From contig CANNFM010000008.1 in assembly GCA_947503835.1 (NCBI GenBank), positions 163,878 to 227,877 of the forward strand: a stretch of 64,000 nt of DNA. Reading direction: 5' to 3'. Of the stretch, positions 32,943 to 41,439 are shown one piece after another (the stretch's first letter is position 1; each line of letters begins with the position of its first letter). The stretch is from an uncultured Aquimarina sp. Its GTDB lineage: Bacteria > Bacteroidota > Bacteroidia > Flavobacteriales > Flavobacteriaceae. Below the pieces are notes generated by a model. The model searched no databases. It worked only from the letters and a program-made list of their open reading frames with translations, and was not told the origin of the DNA. Position numbers and translations under genes: made by a program.

Positions 32943-35069
32943 TCAATCGATAAGTGACAGTTGGATTCGCTTTCTGCTTAAATCAACATCCAATACAGTA
33001 ACCATAAGATGTTGGTGTAATTGAACCACTGCATTTACATCACTTATATACTCATTGGCTAATTTTGAGATATGGATCAGTCCGCTTTCTTTCACTCCTA
33101 TATCCACAAAGCACCCAAAATTTGTAATATTATTTACAATTCCGGGTAGTTTCATGCCGGATTTTATATCGGCTATAGTCTTTACATTAGGGTCAAATTC
33201 GAAAACAGTAACTTTTTTTCTTGGATCTACCCCTGGTTTTTCTAACTCTCTAACAATATCGGTTAATGTCGGAAGTCCAACCTCATCGGTAATGTAGCTT
33301 TGCAGCTTGATTTTTTTAATTGCCTCTTTGTTTCCAATTAATTCATGAAGAGGAACACCTGCATCTTTTGCCATTTTAGAGACCAACTTGTAGCGCTCTG
33401 GGTGTACTGCAGAATTATCCAATGGATTTTCAGGGCTAGTAATTCTAAGGAATGCTGCCGCTTGTTCATAAGCTTTGCCTCCTAATCTTGGTACTTTTTT
33501 AAGTTGTTCTCGAGATTGTAATGCTCCGTTTTCTGATCGGTATGCCACAATATTTTCGGCTAGTTTTTCACCAATACCAGAAACATAGCTCAGTAAAGGT
33601 ACACTTGCAGTATTTACATTAATCCCTACGCTATTTACACAACTCATCACTACTGTATCTAATTGATTTTTAAGCTTGGTTTGGTCTACATCGTGTTGGT
33701 ATTGACCCACCCCAATAGATTTGGCATCAATTTTAACAAGTTCGGCCAAAGGATCGGCCAATCGTCTACCGATAGAAACAGCCCCTCGCACGGTAACATC
33801 ATAATTCGGGAATTCGGCTCTGGCTATTTTAGAGGCCGAATATATAGATGCTCCACTTTCATTTACCATAAATACCTGGATAGGGCTATCAAAAGGTATT
33901 TTCTTTATAAAAGCTTCTGTTTCTCTGGCGGCTGTTCCGTTTCCTATTGCTATTGCCTCAATTTTATATGCATTTACAAGAGAACGTATTTTTTTTATAG
34001 CTCCTGTAGTTTCACGTTGTGGTGGATGGGGGTATATATTCTCGTTATGTAAAAGATCTCCTTGTTTATCTAAACAAACCACTTTACACCCCGATTTAAA
34101 TCCAGGGTCTAATGCTAGTATTTTCTTTTGCCCCAAAGGAGAAGCCAATAAAAGCTGTTTTAAGTTTTGTGCAAAGACGTTAATTGCATTGTCATCGGCT
34201 TTTTCTTTTGCCTGGTTTAATACTTCTGTAGAAATTGCAGGCGTCAACAATCGCTTATACGCATCCGAAATGGCCAAAAACATATGATCGGTGCACGCTT
34301 CGATATTCGTTTTGATCATTACATCATCAATAATATCTAACGCATCTCCTTCTGGAACTGTAATCTTAACTCTTACGATCTTTTCATTCTCTGCTCTTAG
34401 AATTGCTAATAATCGATGCGAGGGGCATTTATGTAATGGTTCTTCCCAATCAAAATACTGTTGATATTTCTGGGCTTCGTCTTCGTCTTTTTTAGTCTTG
34501 ATCACTGCTGAAGCTATAGTTGCTTTGCGCTCATATAATCTACGTAACCTGTTTCTAATTTTTTCATCTTCATTAATCCACTCTGCAATAATATCTCTTG
34601 CTCCTTGCAGCGCTAACTCTTCATTTATGATAGTGTCATTTATATATTGCGAAGCCACAAAAAGGATCTCTTCTTCTCTTTGCTGCATAATGATCTTTGC
34701 CAGGGGTTCTAGGCCTTGCTCTCTGGCGGCAGTAGCTTTTGTTTTTCTCTTTTTCTTATAGGGTAAATAAAGATCCTCTACCTGAGTAAGAGTTTCTGCG
34801 GTTTCTATTTTCTTTTGCAGTTCTGGAGTTAACGCTTCTTGTTCTTTAATTGCTGCAAGAACACTTTCTTTTCTTTTTTGAAGGGTTTCAAAGGCCAACT
34901 TGTACTTTACGATTTCACCAATAGCCACCTCATCGAGATCGCCTGTCATCTCTTTACGATATCTGGAAATAAATGGAATAGTAGCTCCATCGTCTAGCAG
35001 AGAAACAGTCTTAGTGATTTGTTTTTCTGAGATCGGAAGATGTTTAGCGATATAAGAAACAGTATTCAT
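32943..35069 (-). CDS. tex: Tex family transcription accessory / RNA-binding protein
   Basis: A 708-residue cytoplasmic protein with the complete Tex layout: an N-terminal helical region (ISRYRKEMTGDLDEV), a YqgF/RuvX-like nuclease-fold domain (ILALDPGFKSGCKVVCLD, AIGNGTAARETEAF), helix-hairpin-helix motifs (LLSYVSGIGEKLAENIV, LKKVPRLGGKAYEQAAAFL) and a C-terminal S1 RNA-binding domain (MKLPGIVNNITNFGCFVDIG to the end). Tex binds nucleic acid and affects transcription and stress tolerance in other bacteria. It is transcribed alone, with 195 bp upstream in which I see no clear -7 box. Confidence 0.95.
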   Translation of the reverse strand: MNTVSYIAKHLPISEKQITKTVSLLDDGATIPFISRYRKEMTGDLDEVAIGEIVKYKLAFETLQKRKESVLAAIKEQEALTPELQKKIETAETLTQVEDLYLPYKKKRKTKATAAREQGLEPLAKIIMQQREEEILFVASQYINDTIINEELALQGARDIIAEWINEDEKIRNRLRRLYERKATIASAVIKTKKDEDEAQKYQQYFDWEEPLHKCPSHRLLAILRAENEKIVRVKITVPEGDALDIIDDVMIKTNIEACTDHMFLAISDAYKRLLTPAISTEVLNQAKEKADDNAINVFAQNLKQLLLASPLGQKKILALDPGFKSGCKVVCLDKQGDLLHNENIYPHPPQRETTGAIKKIRSLVNAYKIEAIAIGNGTAARETEAFIKKIPFDSPIQVFMVNESGASIYSASKIARAEFPNYDVTVRGAVSIGRRLADPLAELVKIDAKSIGVGQYQHDVDQTKLKNQLDTVVMSCVNSVGINVNTASVPLLSYVSGIGEKLAENIVAYRSENGALQSREQLKKVPRLGGKAYEQAAAFLRITSPENPLDNSAVHPERYKLVSKMAKDAGVPLHELIGNKEAIKKIKLQSYITDEVGLPTLTDIVRELEKPGVDPRKKVTVFEFDPNVKTIADIKSGMKLPGIVNNITNFGCFVDIGVKESGLIHISKLANEYISDVNAVVQLHQHLMVTVLDVDLSRKRIQLSLID

Positions 35070-35264
35070 AAATTTGCTTTTAGAATCGCTAAATATAATG
35101 CCAATTTGAAAAGATTATTTTATACAGAGCAGAAAAGTTTTCTACAATTCTGCATCAGATAACTCTATACGCTTCATTAAGAATGGGTTCTGATCAAAAT
35201 TTATCTTAAGCCACAAACACAAAGTACGAGAATGGTAGAAACTAAGATTGGATATTTATTTCTA

Positions 35265-36254
35265 TTATTCGAACTTAATGGTCTTGATAATTGCTTCAAG
35301 TTCAAACATATTATCCCTTTTATATACCGAAGGAGCAAATACAAAACCTTCTAGCACCATCAATCTATTGTTTGGAATATCTTCGATCACATAGTTTACA
35401 AAAGGCCCTGCCATAAATCTATCTTTAATCTCCCAAGTACCTTTGGTTTCAAAAGTAAATCTATTGTTTAAGGTGGTTTCATAAAGATAAGGAGCGTAAG
35501 CTTCTTCGGTAATAAATTTACCCGTACCAGTTTCTGAAGCAGGAATTTTTATGGAGCCTATCGAATCTCTCATTTTAATGATACTACCAATAGTGTTAGA
35601 GTCTTTAGAAACTATTCCCAACGGCAACTCATAGATCATTAAGTTCATACTACCATGTGGTATATCTTTTCGTATCCAAAAGAATTTATCTTCTTCTGTT
35701 GCTATTCTATATGCTGTGGGAATTGCTACTGTTATCCCTAATTTTTCTTTTAACTGCGGAATTTTCTCAAGGGATTTTTTAATTCGAGCCTGTTTTTCCC
35801 TCGTTTCGATATGCTTAAATTTTGAAACGATTGTTTCATGATTTTCTTTTATAAAAGCAATAATCTCATTTTCGGTTCCAGAAAAGACCGCTCCCACTTG
35901 TGGCGTGGCATACTTATTCTTTAAAAGAGTAAAGTTGTTGTTTTTCCCCTTATTGATCCAAAGGAAGGTTCTGTTTTTTCGTGCCAAACCAGAAAATGCT
36001 GCTACCGGCATTTGACGCATTGAGAACAAGGGTTCTTCTTGGGGTAATCCTGGTACTTCGGCTCCAAAATATTTACGGATTGTATCTCCTAAGCTTCCTT
36101 TCCACAATTCGTTATCAATAACAACAGATACCTCATTAATTTTACCTACAGAATGGGCCATTGCCCCCATAGGTTTTTGACTTTTATCTTTTTTTGTTTC
36201 TGTACAACTAAGCATACAAAACAGGCCAATAATAGCAAGCAATAGTTTTTTCAT
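35265..36254 (-). CDS. DUF4837 family lipoprotein
   Basis: A 329-residue protein with a lipoprotein signal (hydrophobic core then LSC, Cys17) and a body typical of DUF4837, a family of unknown function in Bacteroidetes. Recognisable stretches are VVIDNELWKGSLGDTIRKYF and FFWIRKDIPHGSMNLMIYEL. It should be anchored in the outer or inner membrane facing the periplasm. It is 17 bp downstream of the LysM transglycosylase gene, so the two are probably co-transcribed and may act together at the cell envelope; the family's role is not established. Confidence 0.85.
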   Translation of the reverse strand: MKKLLLAIIGLFCMLSCTETKKDKSQKPMGAMAHSVGKINEVSVVIDNELWKGSLGDTIRKYFGAEVPGLPQEEPLFSMRQMPVAAFSGLARKNRTFLWINKGKNNNFTLLKNKYATPQVGAVFSGTENEIIAFIKENHETIVSKFKHIETREKQARIKKSLEKIPQLKEKLGITVAIPTAYRIATEEDKFFWIRKDIPHGSMNLMIYELPLGIVSKDSNTIGSIIKMRDSIGSIKIPASETGTGKFITEEAYAPYLYETTLNNRFTFETKGTWEIKDRFMAGPFVNYVIEDIPNNRLMVLEGFVFAPSVYKRDNMFELEAIIKTIKFE

Positions 36255-36271
36255 ACAACGAATATTTGCGG

Positions 36272-37888
36272 TTATGACTTAGAAAGCTTCAGTTTCATAC
36301 CTGGTTTTATACCACTACCGCTAATATCGTTCCAAATTTTAAGATTTTCGACAGAAATGCCTTTAAATTTTTGCGAAATACTCCACAACGTATCCCCTGA
36401 CTTCACTGTATACATTTCTGAAGTACTTGTCACCGCCTTTGATACTGTAGTTGTAGCAGGTTTTGTGCTTTGTGGTTTACTAACTACAGGTCTGCGAGGG
36501 TAAATGGTAAGACGTTGTCCAATTTTAAGATTATTACTTCGTAAACCATTCCATTTTTTTATGCTACTTACTCTAACACCATATCTTCTTGCAATTTTTC
36601 CTAAAAAATCACCACTACGTACTCTGTATCGAATTCTGTCATTGGCTTCCGAATACTTAGGAAGTGGTTTTTCTCTTTTATCAAATTCGGCTTTAGCCAG
36701 TGTATACACCTTATCTTCATTAGCCACAAAAGGCCCTATTTTATCGATTGGTAATCGTAAAACATAGTCTTCGTCTTTGATAAATGGAATAATACCTAAT
36801 TTATACGAAGGATTTAAGAACTGTAATTCTTCAATATCAATATTCATGTATTCCGAAACCTGATCCAGCGTAATCATTTGCTTTACTCGTATTGTATCGG
36901 TTTCAAAGTAGGCAAATTCTGGTTTTCTGGGCTTAAAATTGTGCTTATCTGCATATTCAAAAATATACATGGTAGCTAAAAAGGCTGGTAAGTATCCAGC
37001 AGTCTCCCTAGGAAGATTATGTCTTATATTCCAATAATTAGTTTGCCCACCACTACGTCTAATCGCTTTGGTTACATTGCCGGGTCCCGAATTGTAGGAC
37101 GCCAAAGCAAGATCCCAGTCTCCAAATACTTTATATAGATTAGATAAATATTTACAAGCGGCTTTGGTAGCCATAATCGGATCCATGCGTTCATCTACAT
37201 ACGAGCTTACCTCTAACCCAAACATTTTACCGGTACCAAACATAAATTGCCATAATCCTGTAGCTCCAACTCTGGATTTTGCTCTTGGTTTTAAGGCCGA
37301 TTCAACAATGGCAAGGTATTTTATCTCTAAAGGAATATTTTGATTGTCTAATTCTTGCTCAAATAATGGAAAATAAAATGTACTAAGTGCCATTAATCGC
37401 TCTAAATGTTCATGACGATTTTTTAGATAACTTTTTATTACACTCTCTAAAGAAGTATTGTACTCTACGTTAAAAGGAGTTCTGGCATTTAGTTCTTTTA
37501 ACCTTGCCTTTAGGGTATCGGTAGGTAAGTCTACATACTCTACTGGTTCATATGTTAGTTCTGATATCGATTTATAGATCGTATCAAAAAGGGAAGAATT
37601 GTATAATTCTTGTTTCCAAAGAGAATCTAATTTTGACATCTTAGGATAATCATTTGCCAGATATAGGGTCGTGTCTTTTACACTTGTAGATGTTACTACG
37701 GTTTCTTGCAATTCACCTGTGGTCTTAATAACCGTTGTAGTGTCGACTACCTGAACAGTATTTTGAGTTAATTCTGGTGTTTTGTGACCTACATTTTCTT
37801 CAGCGTCATCTGGGTTAAATGTTTTTTGTGCCATCAATGAAACTGATACAAACAGAAAAGAAAGAAATAATGTGCAATATTTGTTCAT
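36272..37888 (-). CDS. Lytic murein transglycosylase with two LysM domains (MltD-like)
   Basis: A 538-residue exported protein: signal peptide (residues 1-20, ending LMAQ), a long linker, an SLT catalytic domain around 180-300 with the catalytic glutamate in IVESALKPRAKSRVGATGLW and then ASYNSGPGNVTKAI, and two LysM domains near 408-452 (YRVRSGDFLGKIARRYGV) and 493-536 (YTVKSGDTLWSISQKF). It cleaves peptidoglycan glycan strands with formation of anhydromuramic ends; LysM anchors it to the wall. The protein is the right size for MltD. It heads a two-gene unit with the DUF4837 lipoprotein. Confidence 0.93.
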   Translation of the reverse strand: MNKYCTLFLSFLFVSVSLMAQKTFNPDDAEENVGHKTPELTQNTVQVVDTTTVIKTTGELQETVVTSTSVKDTTLYLANDYPKMSKLDSLWKQELYNSSLFDTIYKSISELTYEPVEYVDLPTDTLKARLKELNARTPFNVEYNTSLESVIKSYLKNRHEHLERLMALSTFYFPLFEQELDNQNIPLEIKYLAIVESALKPRAKSRVGATGLWQFMFGTGKMFGLEVSSYVDERMDPIMATKAACKYLSNLYKVFGDWDLALASYNSGPGNVTKAIRRSGGQTNYWNIRHNLPRETAGYLPAFLATMYIFEYADKHNFKPRKPEFAYFETDTIRVKQMITLDQVSEYMNIDIEELQFLNPSYKLGIIPFIKDEDYVLRLPIDKIGPFVANEDKVYTLAKAEFDKREKPLPKYSEANDRIRYRVRSGDFLGKIARRYGVRVSSIKKWNGLRSNNLKIGQRLTIYPRRPVVSKPQSTKPATTTVSKAVTSTSEMYTVKSGDTLWSISQKFKGISVENLKIWNDISGSGIKPGMKLKLSKS

Positions 37889-38027
37889 GTTACAAATGCG
37901 TTTACTTTTTTAGCTCTAAGAAAATTTTGGGGCTATTTGCACTGTTTTTAACAGGTTATCAACAGTACAGCAGCGAAAATCGCATTTTTTTTCTAAAATG
38001 CAAAAGATCAATGTGTTAAAAACGCAA

Positions 38028-38054
38028 AAAAACCGGTTTAACGTACCGGTTTTT
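38028..38054 (-). terminator. Intrinsic terminator of pgk
   Basis: A 10-bp stem (AAAAACCGGT and its complement) with a 7-base loop, flanked by an A/T run on each side; on the minus strand the hairpin runs into TTTTTTTG. It lies 48 bp after the pgk stop and could also block read-through from the plus side. Confidence 0.85.
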
Positions 38055-38101
38055 AAAAATTCTTACAAAAAATATTCGTTTTCTTACAAATTTGTCTGCT
38101 T

Positions 38102-39289
38102 TTAGTTTTCTATTGCCTCAATTCCTGGTAATGTTTTACCTTCTAGACTTTCTAACATAGCTCCTCCTCCTGTCGAAACATAGCTTACCTTATCTCCAAA
38201 ACCAAACTGCTTCACTGCAGCAACCGAATCTCCTCCTCCAACAAGGGAAAAAGCTCCATTTTCAGTTGCTTCTGCAATAGAATGCCCTAAAGCTATAGTC
38301 CCTTTAGCAAAATTTTCCATCTCAAATACACCTAATGGTCCATTCCATAAAATGGTTTTTGATTTTAAAATTACCTCATGAAAGTTTTTCAAGGTCTCTG
38401 GACCAGCATCTAGCCCTTGCCACCCATCGGGGATAGCATTAACAGCCACTACCTTAGTGTTTGCATTATTATCAAAAGCATCTGCACCCAACACATCGAC
38501 CGGAAGGTGTACTTCTACTCCTTTTTCTGAAGCTTTTTTAAGAATTTCTAATGCCAGTTCTTGTTTATCATCCTCGCAGATAGAGTCTCCTATTTGCCCC
38601 CCTTGTGCTTTAATAAAGGTATAGGTCATACCCCCACCAACAATAAGATGATCTATTTTGTCTAATATGTTTTCAATAATCGTAATTTTTGAAGATACTT
38701 TTGATCCTCCCAAAACAGCGGTAATAGGGTTTTCTCCGCTACGTAAAACTTTATCAATACTTTCTATTTCTTTTGCTAACAAACTACCGAAGCACTTTTT
38801 TTCAGAAAAAAACTGAGCAACAATAGTGGTTGATGCATGTGCTCTGTGCGCCGTACCAAAAGCATCGTTTACATAAATATCTCCCAGCTTGGATAGCTGT
38901 TCTGCAAAACTAACATCTCCTGCTGTTTCGGCAGGATGAAATCTTAAGTTTTCCAATAATATAACTTCTCCAGGCTGCAAAGCTGCAACAGCATCTTCAG
39001 CTTCTTGCCCAACACAATTGGCTACATACTTTACCTCAACACCAAGAACATTAGCAACCGTATCTTGAATATGTCTCAAAGAAAACTCATCCTGTACACC
39101 TTTTGGCCGACCAAGGTGAGACATTAAAACTGCGCTTCCGCCATCTTCTAAAATCTTAATTATAGTAGGTTTTGCAGCTTGGATTCTCGTATCATCTGTT
39201 ACCTCGAAATTTTCATTTAAGGGCACATTAAAATCTACTCGAATTAATGCTTTTTTATTTTCAAAATTGAAATCGTTGATTGTTTTCAT
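38102..39289 (-). CDS. pgk: Phosphoglycerate kinase
   Basis: A 395-residue glycolytic enzyme. It has the signature [12 protein letters not shown] (residues 14-25), [11 protein letters not shown] (substrate loop), [33 protein letters not shown] and the nucleotide-binding [17 protein letters not shown] near the C-terminus. It transfers the acyl phosphate of 1,3-bisphosphoglycerate to ADP. Length and motifs are normal. The gene is monocistronic, with a terminator downstream and a 457-bp non-coding region upstream. Confidence 0.97.
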   Translation of the reverse strand: MKTINDFNFENKKALIRVDFNVPLNENFEVTDDTRIQAAKPTIIKILEDGGSAVLMSHLGRPKGVQDEFSLRHIQDTVANVLGVEVKYVANCVGQEAEDAVAALQPGEVILLENLRFHPAETAGDVSFAEQLSKLGDIYVNDAFGTAHRAHASTTIVAQFFSEKKCFGSLLAKEIESIDKVLRSGENPITAVLGGSKVSSKITIIENILDKIDHLIVGGGMTYTFIKAQGGQIGDSICEDDKQELALEILKKASEKGVEVHLPVDVLGADAFDNNANTKVVAVNAIPDGWQGLDAGPETLKNFHEVILKSKTILWNGPLGVFEMENFAKGTIALGHSIAEATENGAFSLVGGGDSVAAVKQFGFGDKVSYVSTGGGAMLESLEGKTLPGIEAIEN

Positions 39290-39746
39290 CTGGTCTTATT
39301 ATTTTTTTCAATTGTCAGATGGAATTCGCCAAAATAATACCTAAAAAGGCTTTATTCAATTACAATGGCTCATTTCATGTTGCTGTATTGATATTAAGCA
39401 AACGAAAATAACTCTATTTCATTAAAAACATTGAGAAAGGGTGGAAAAAATCTACGAAAACGATAGTAAATTTTCACTTTTATTGATTTTTTAGTAAAAG
39501 GACTTTTTTGATAAAAAAATGATAGTGCAAATCCACTTAAATTTCTAGTTATTCATTTATATCAAAATAATTGTTTCCTCTCGCAAGAGGAGAGGATTAA
39601 GGCGAGGGTTTTTCACATCAAAAACCCCTCATCCTAACCTTCTCCCCAAGGAGAAGGAACTTTTAAATGTCTAATTAAACGAAACTAGAAATTTAAGTTA
39701 ATTATAAATCCTACCGCATACCTCGTACTTCTTTTTATATTTGTTC
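39290..39746. other. 457-bp divergent gap between pgk and the delta' gene, holding a MITE-like element
   Basis: This is the longest gene-free stretch in the window. The pgk-proximal 240 bp are AT-rich; I saw no exact -7 box for pgk. The central part is occupied by the nested palindromic element at 39535-39698. A TATATTTG octamer lies at 39736-39743, only a few bases before the delta' start codon. Confidence 0.6.
39535..39698. mobile_element. MITE-like nested palindromic element, 164 bp
   Basis: Perfect 16-bp terminal inverted repeats (ACTTAAATTTCTAGTT at 39535-39550, complement at 39683-39698) enclose a second imperfect palindrome of about 41-bp arms (39573-39613 and 39620-39660, loop CACATC). 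Each inner arm is itself a small hairpin, with stems CCTCT/AGAGG (39577-39590) and CCTTCTCC/GGAGAAGG (39638-39657). There is no coding capacity. The inner text resembles a CCTCTCC-GGAGAGG repeat I recall in Bacteroidetes intergenic regions. A non-autonomous element or a folded dispersed repeat is the best description; no clear target duplication is seen at the ends. Confidence 0.6.
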
Positions 39747-40901
39747 ATGCTTTTTTCAGAAATTTTAGGCTTACAACATATTAAGAGTCATTTAACCACC
39801 AGTGCGGATCGTAATAGAATACCTCATGCACAACTTTTTGTGGGCCCTAACGGAAGTGGTACATTGCCTACGGCGATTGCTTATGCGCAATATATTTTAT
39901 GTCAAAATCAAAATGGAGAAAACACAGAGGGCAATTCTGCCTGTAATATAAAGTTTGATCATCTTGCTCATCCCGATCTTCACTTTGTATATCCTGTAGC
40001 GGTAAATGATAAGGTAAAAAAACATCCTACTTCTGATCAGTTTGCCGAAGAATGGAGAACCTTTGTAAAAGAAAACCCTTACGGAAGTATTTTTGACTGG
40101 TATCTTTCTTTAGGGGTCGAAAAGAAGCAAGGACAAATTGGTGTAGATGAAGCACTAGAAATTGTAAAAAAGCTTTCGCTGAAAAGTTATGAAGGAGGGT
40201 ATAAGGTAATGCTGATATGGATGGCAGATAAAATGAATATTGCAGCCTCTAATAAGCTTCTAAAATTAATTGAAGAACCACCGGATAAGACCATATTTAT
40301 ACTCATTACCGAAGATGAAGAACGTCTTATACAAACCATTAGATCAAGGTGTCAGGCTTTACATTTTCCTTCCTTAGGGGAACAAGTTATTAAAGATGCG
40401 CTTCAGAAAAATGAAAACCTATCGGATAGTGAAGCTTTAAAAATTGCACATCAAGCCGATGGTGATTATAGCAAAGCATTGCATCTATTACATCATGATG
40501 GTGGAGATGATCAATTTGAAGATTGGTTTATACAATGGGTGCGCACCGCGTTTAGGGCAAAAGGAAACAAATCTGCCGTAAATGATTTGATCACCTGGAG
40601 CGAATCTATTGCAGGTACCGGAAGAGAAACACAGAAGAAATTCTTAAAATATTGCTTAGATTTTTTTAGACAAGCCATGTTGCTTAATTATGGTGCGAAG
40701 GATTTGGTGTTTTTGGAGCCCAATACTGCTGGTTTTAAATTAGAAAACTTTGCTCCCTTTATTCATGGTGCTAATATTATGGATATCTGCAACGAACTGC
40801 AGGAAGCGGCTTACCATATTGAGCGAAATGGTAATGCTAAAATCATTCTAACAGACCTATCCATAAAACTTACTCGTTTACTTCATAAAAAAAGTCAGTA
40901 A
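39747..40901 (+). CDS. holB: DNA polymerase III subunit delta'-like clamp-loader ATPase fold protein
   Basis: A 384-residue protein of the clamp-loader family. The ATG at 39747 (MLFSEILGLQHIKSHL) is the family start; the frame extends upstream to a TTG that adds two residues. The P-loop region reads VGPNGSGTLPTA, lacking the GKT/S of true Walker A motifs, as in delta'. The usual four zinc cysteines are reduced to two (LC and AC around residues 53-66). Other family stretches are IGVDEALEIVKKLSL, MNIAASNKLLKLIEEPP and FILITEDEERLIQTIRSRCQ. It should work with DnaX and HolA to load the sliding clamp. Confidence 0.92.
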   Translation: MLFSEILGLQHIKSHLTTSADRNRIPHAQLFVGPNGSGTLPTAIAYAQYILCQNQNGENTEGNSACNIKFDHLAHPDLHFVYPVAVNDKVKKHPTSDQFAEEWRTFVKENPYGSIFDWYLSLGVEKKQGQIGVDEALEIVKKLSLKSYEGGYKVMLIWMADKMNIAASNKLLKLIEEPPDKTIFILITEDEERLIQTIRSRCQALHFPSLGEQVIKDALQKNENLSDSEALKIAHQADGDYSKALHLLHHDGGDDQFEDWFIQWVRTAFRAKGNKSAVNDLITWSESIAGTGRETQKKFLKYCLDFFRQAMLLNYGAKDLVFLEPNTAGFKLENFAPFIHGANIMDICNELQEAAYHIERNGNAKIILTDLSIKLTRLLHKKSQ

Positions 40902-40932
40902 TTGGAGCTTGTCGATTCTCAAATCTTAATTA

Positions 40933-40940
40933 TATATTTG
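40933..40940 (+). promoter_or_regulatory. Candidate promoter (-7 box) of the DoxX-like gene
   Basis: TATATTTG matches TAnnTTTG exactly. A TTG at 40909-40911 lies 21 bp upstream, within the spacing known for Bacteroidetes sigma-A promoters. Transcription would start near 40946, about 22 nt before the ATG. This is the best-supported promoter in the window, although the -33 element falls in a fragment that resembles the REP-like core. Confidence 0.5.
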
Positions 40941-40967
40941 AAATACTAAACTAAAAAACCATTGTGC

Positions 40968-41366
40968 ATGGATAATTTTATGACTCATATTGTATCAATA
41001 ACTATTCTGTTGTTTTTATTGATTACCTTTTTACAATCCGGAATTGATAAAATAGTAGATTGGAAAGGAAATCTCGGTTGGTTAAAAGGGCATTTTGCTG
41101 CAACGTTTATGGGTAAAATGGTTCCTCTTCTTCTTTCCATTATATTAATTATAGAGGTCATTACGGCGATCTGTTGTGTTATGGGTATTTATCATTTGAT
41201 TACAGATGGCACAACTTATTACGCAATTATAGGGATATTTTTAGCGTGTTTAACGCTCTTAATGCTCCTTTTTGGACAAAGAGTAGCTAAAGACTATCAA
41301 GGTGCATTAACGATCACCTGTTACTTTATTGTGGCTATATTTGGGTTGTACGTGATAACTTTGTAA
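40968..41366 (+). CDS. Small DoxX-like integral membrane protein
   Basis: A 132-residue protein with four hydrophobic helices (starting around residues 5, 44, 75 and 108). The ATG at 40968 (MDNFMTHIVS) is preferred over an upstream TTG that adds two residues. The first helix is followed by FLQSGIDKIVDW, resembling the conserved region of DoxX-type proteins. Members are found in many bacteria with roles in redox or solvent stress that are only partly known. It follows the delta' gene by 66 bp with its own candidate promoter, and converges on the adhesin gene across a strong terminator. Confidence 0.75.
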   Translation: MDNFMTHIVSITILLFLLITFLQSGIDKIVDWKGNLGWLKGHFAATFMGKMVPLLLSIILIIEVITAICCVMGIYHLITDGTTYYAIIGIFLACLTLLMLLFGQRVAKDYQGALTITCYFIVAIFGLYVITL

Positions 41367-41379
41367 TTTAAAAAAATTT

Positions 41380-41424
41380 AAGAACCAAAAAGAGCTTCTA
41401 AAATAGAAGCTCTTTTTGGTTCTT
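41380..41424. terminator. Terminator with perfect 20-bp stem between convergent genes
   Basis: Left arm 41380-41399 and right arm 41405-41424 are perfect complements of 20 bp, with a 5-base loop. On the minus strand the hairpin is followed by AAATTTTTTTAAATT, so it terminates the adhesin transcript (stop at 41440). It also lies 13 bp past the DoxX-like stop and probably works both ways. Confidence 0.92.
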
Positions 41425-41439
41425 ACTGGTTATTTACAA

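Noticed and set aside
33663..34052. 129-codon plus-strand open frame inside tex
   Set aside because: Tex is intact and strongly conserved on the other strand; the frame has no start context or motif.
39529..39711. AAATCC on both sides of the palindromic element as a target-site duplication
   Set aside because: The right-hand copy is several bases away from the terminal repeat and the match is only six AT-rich bases, so chance is adequate.
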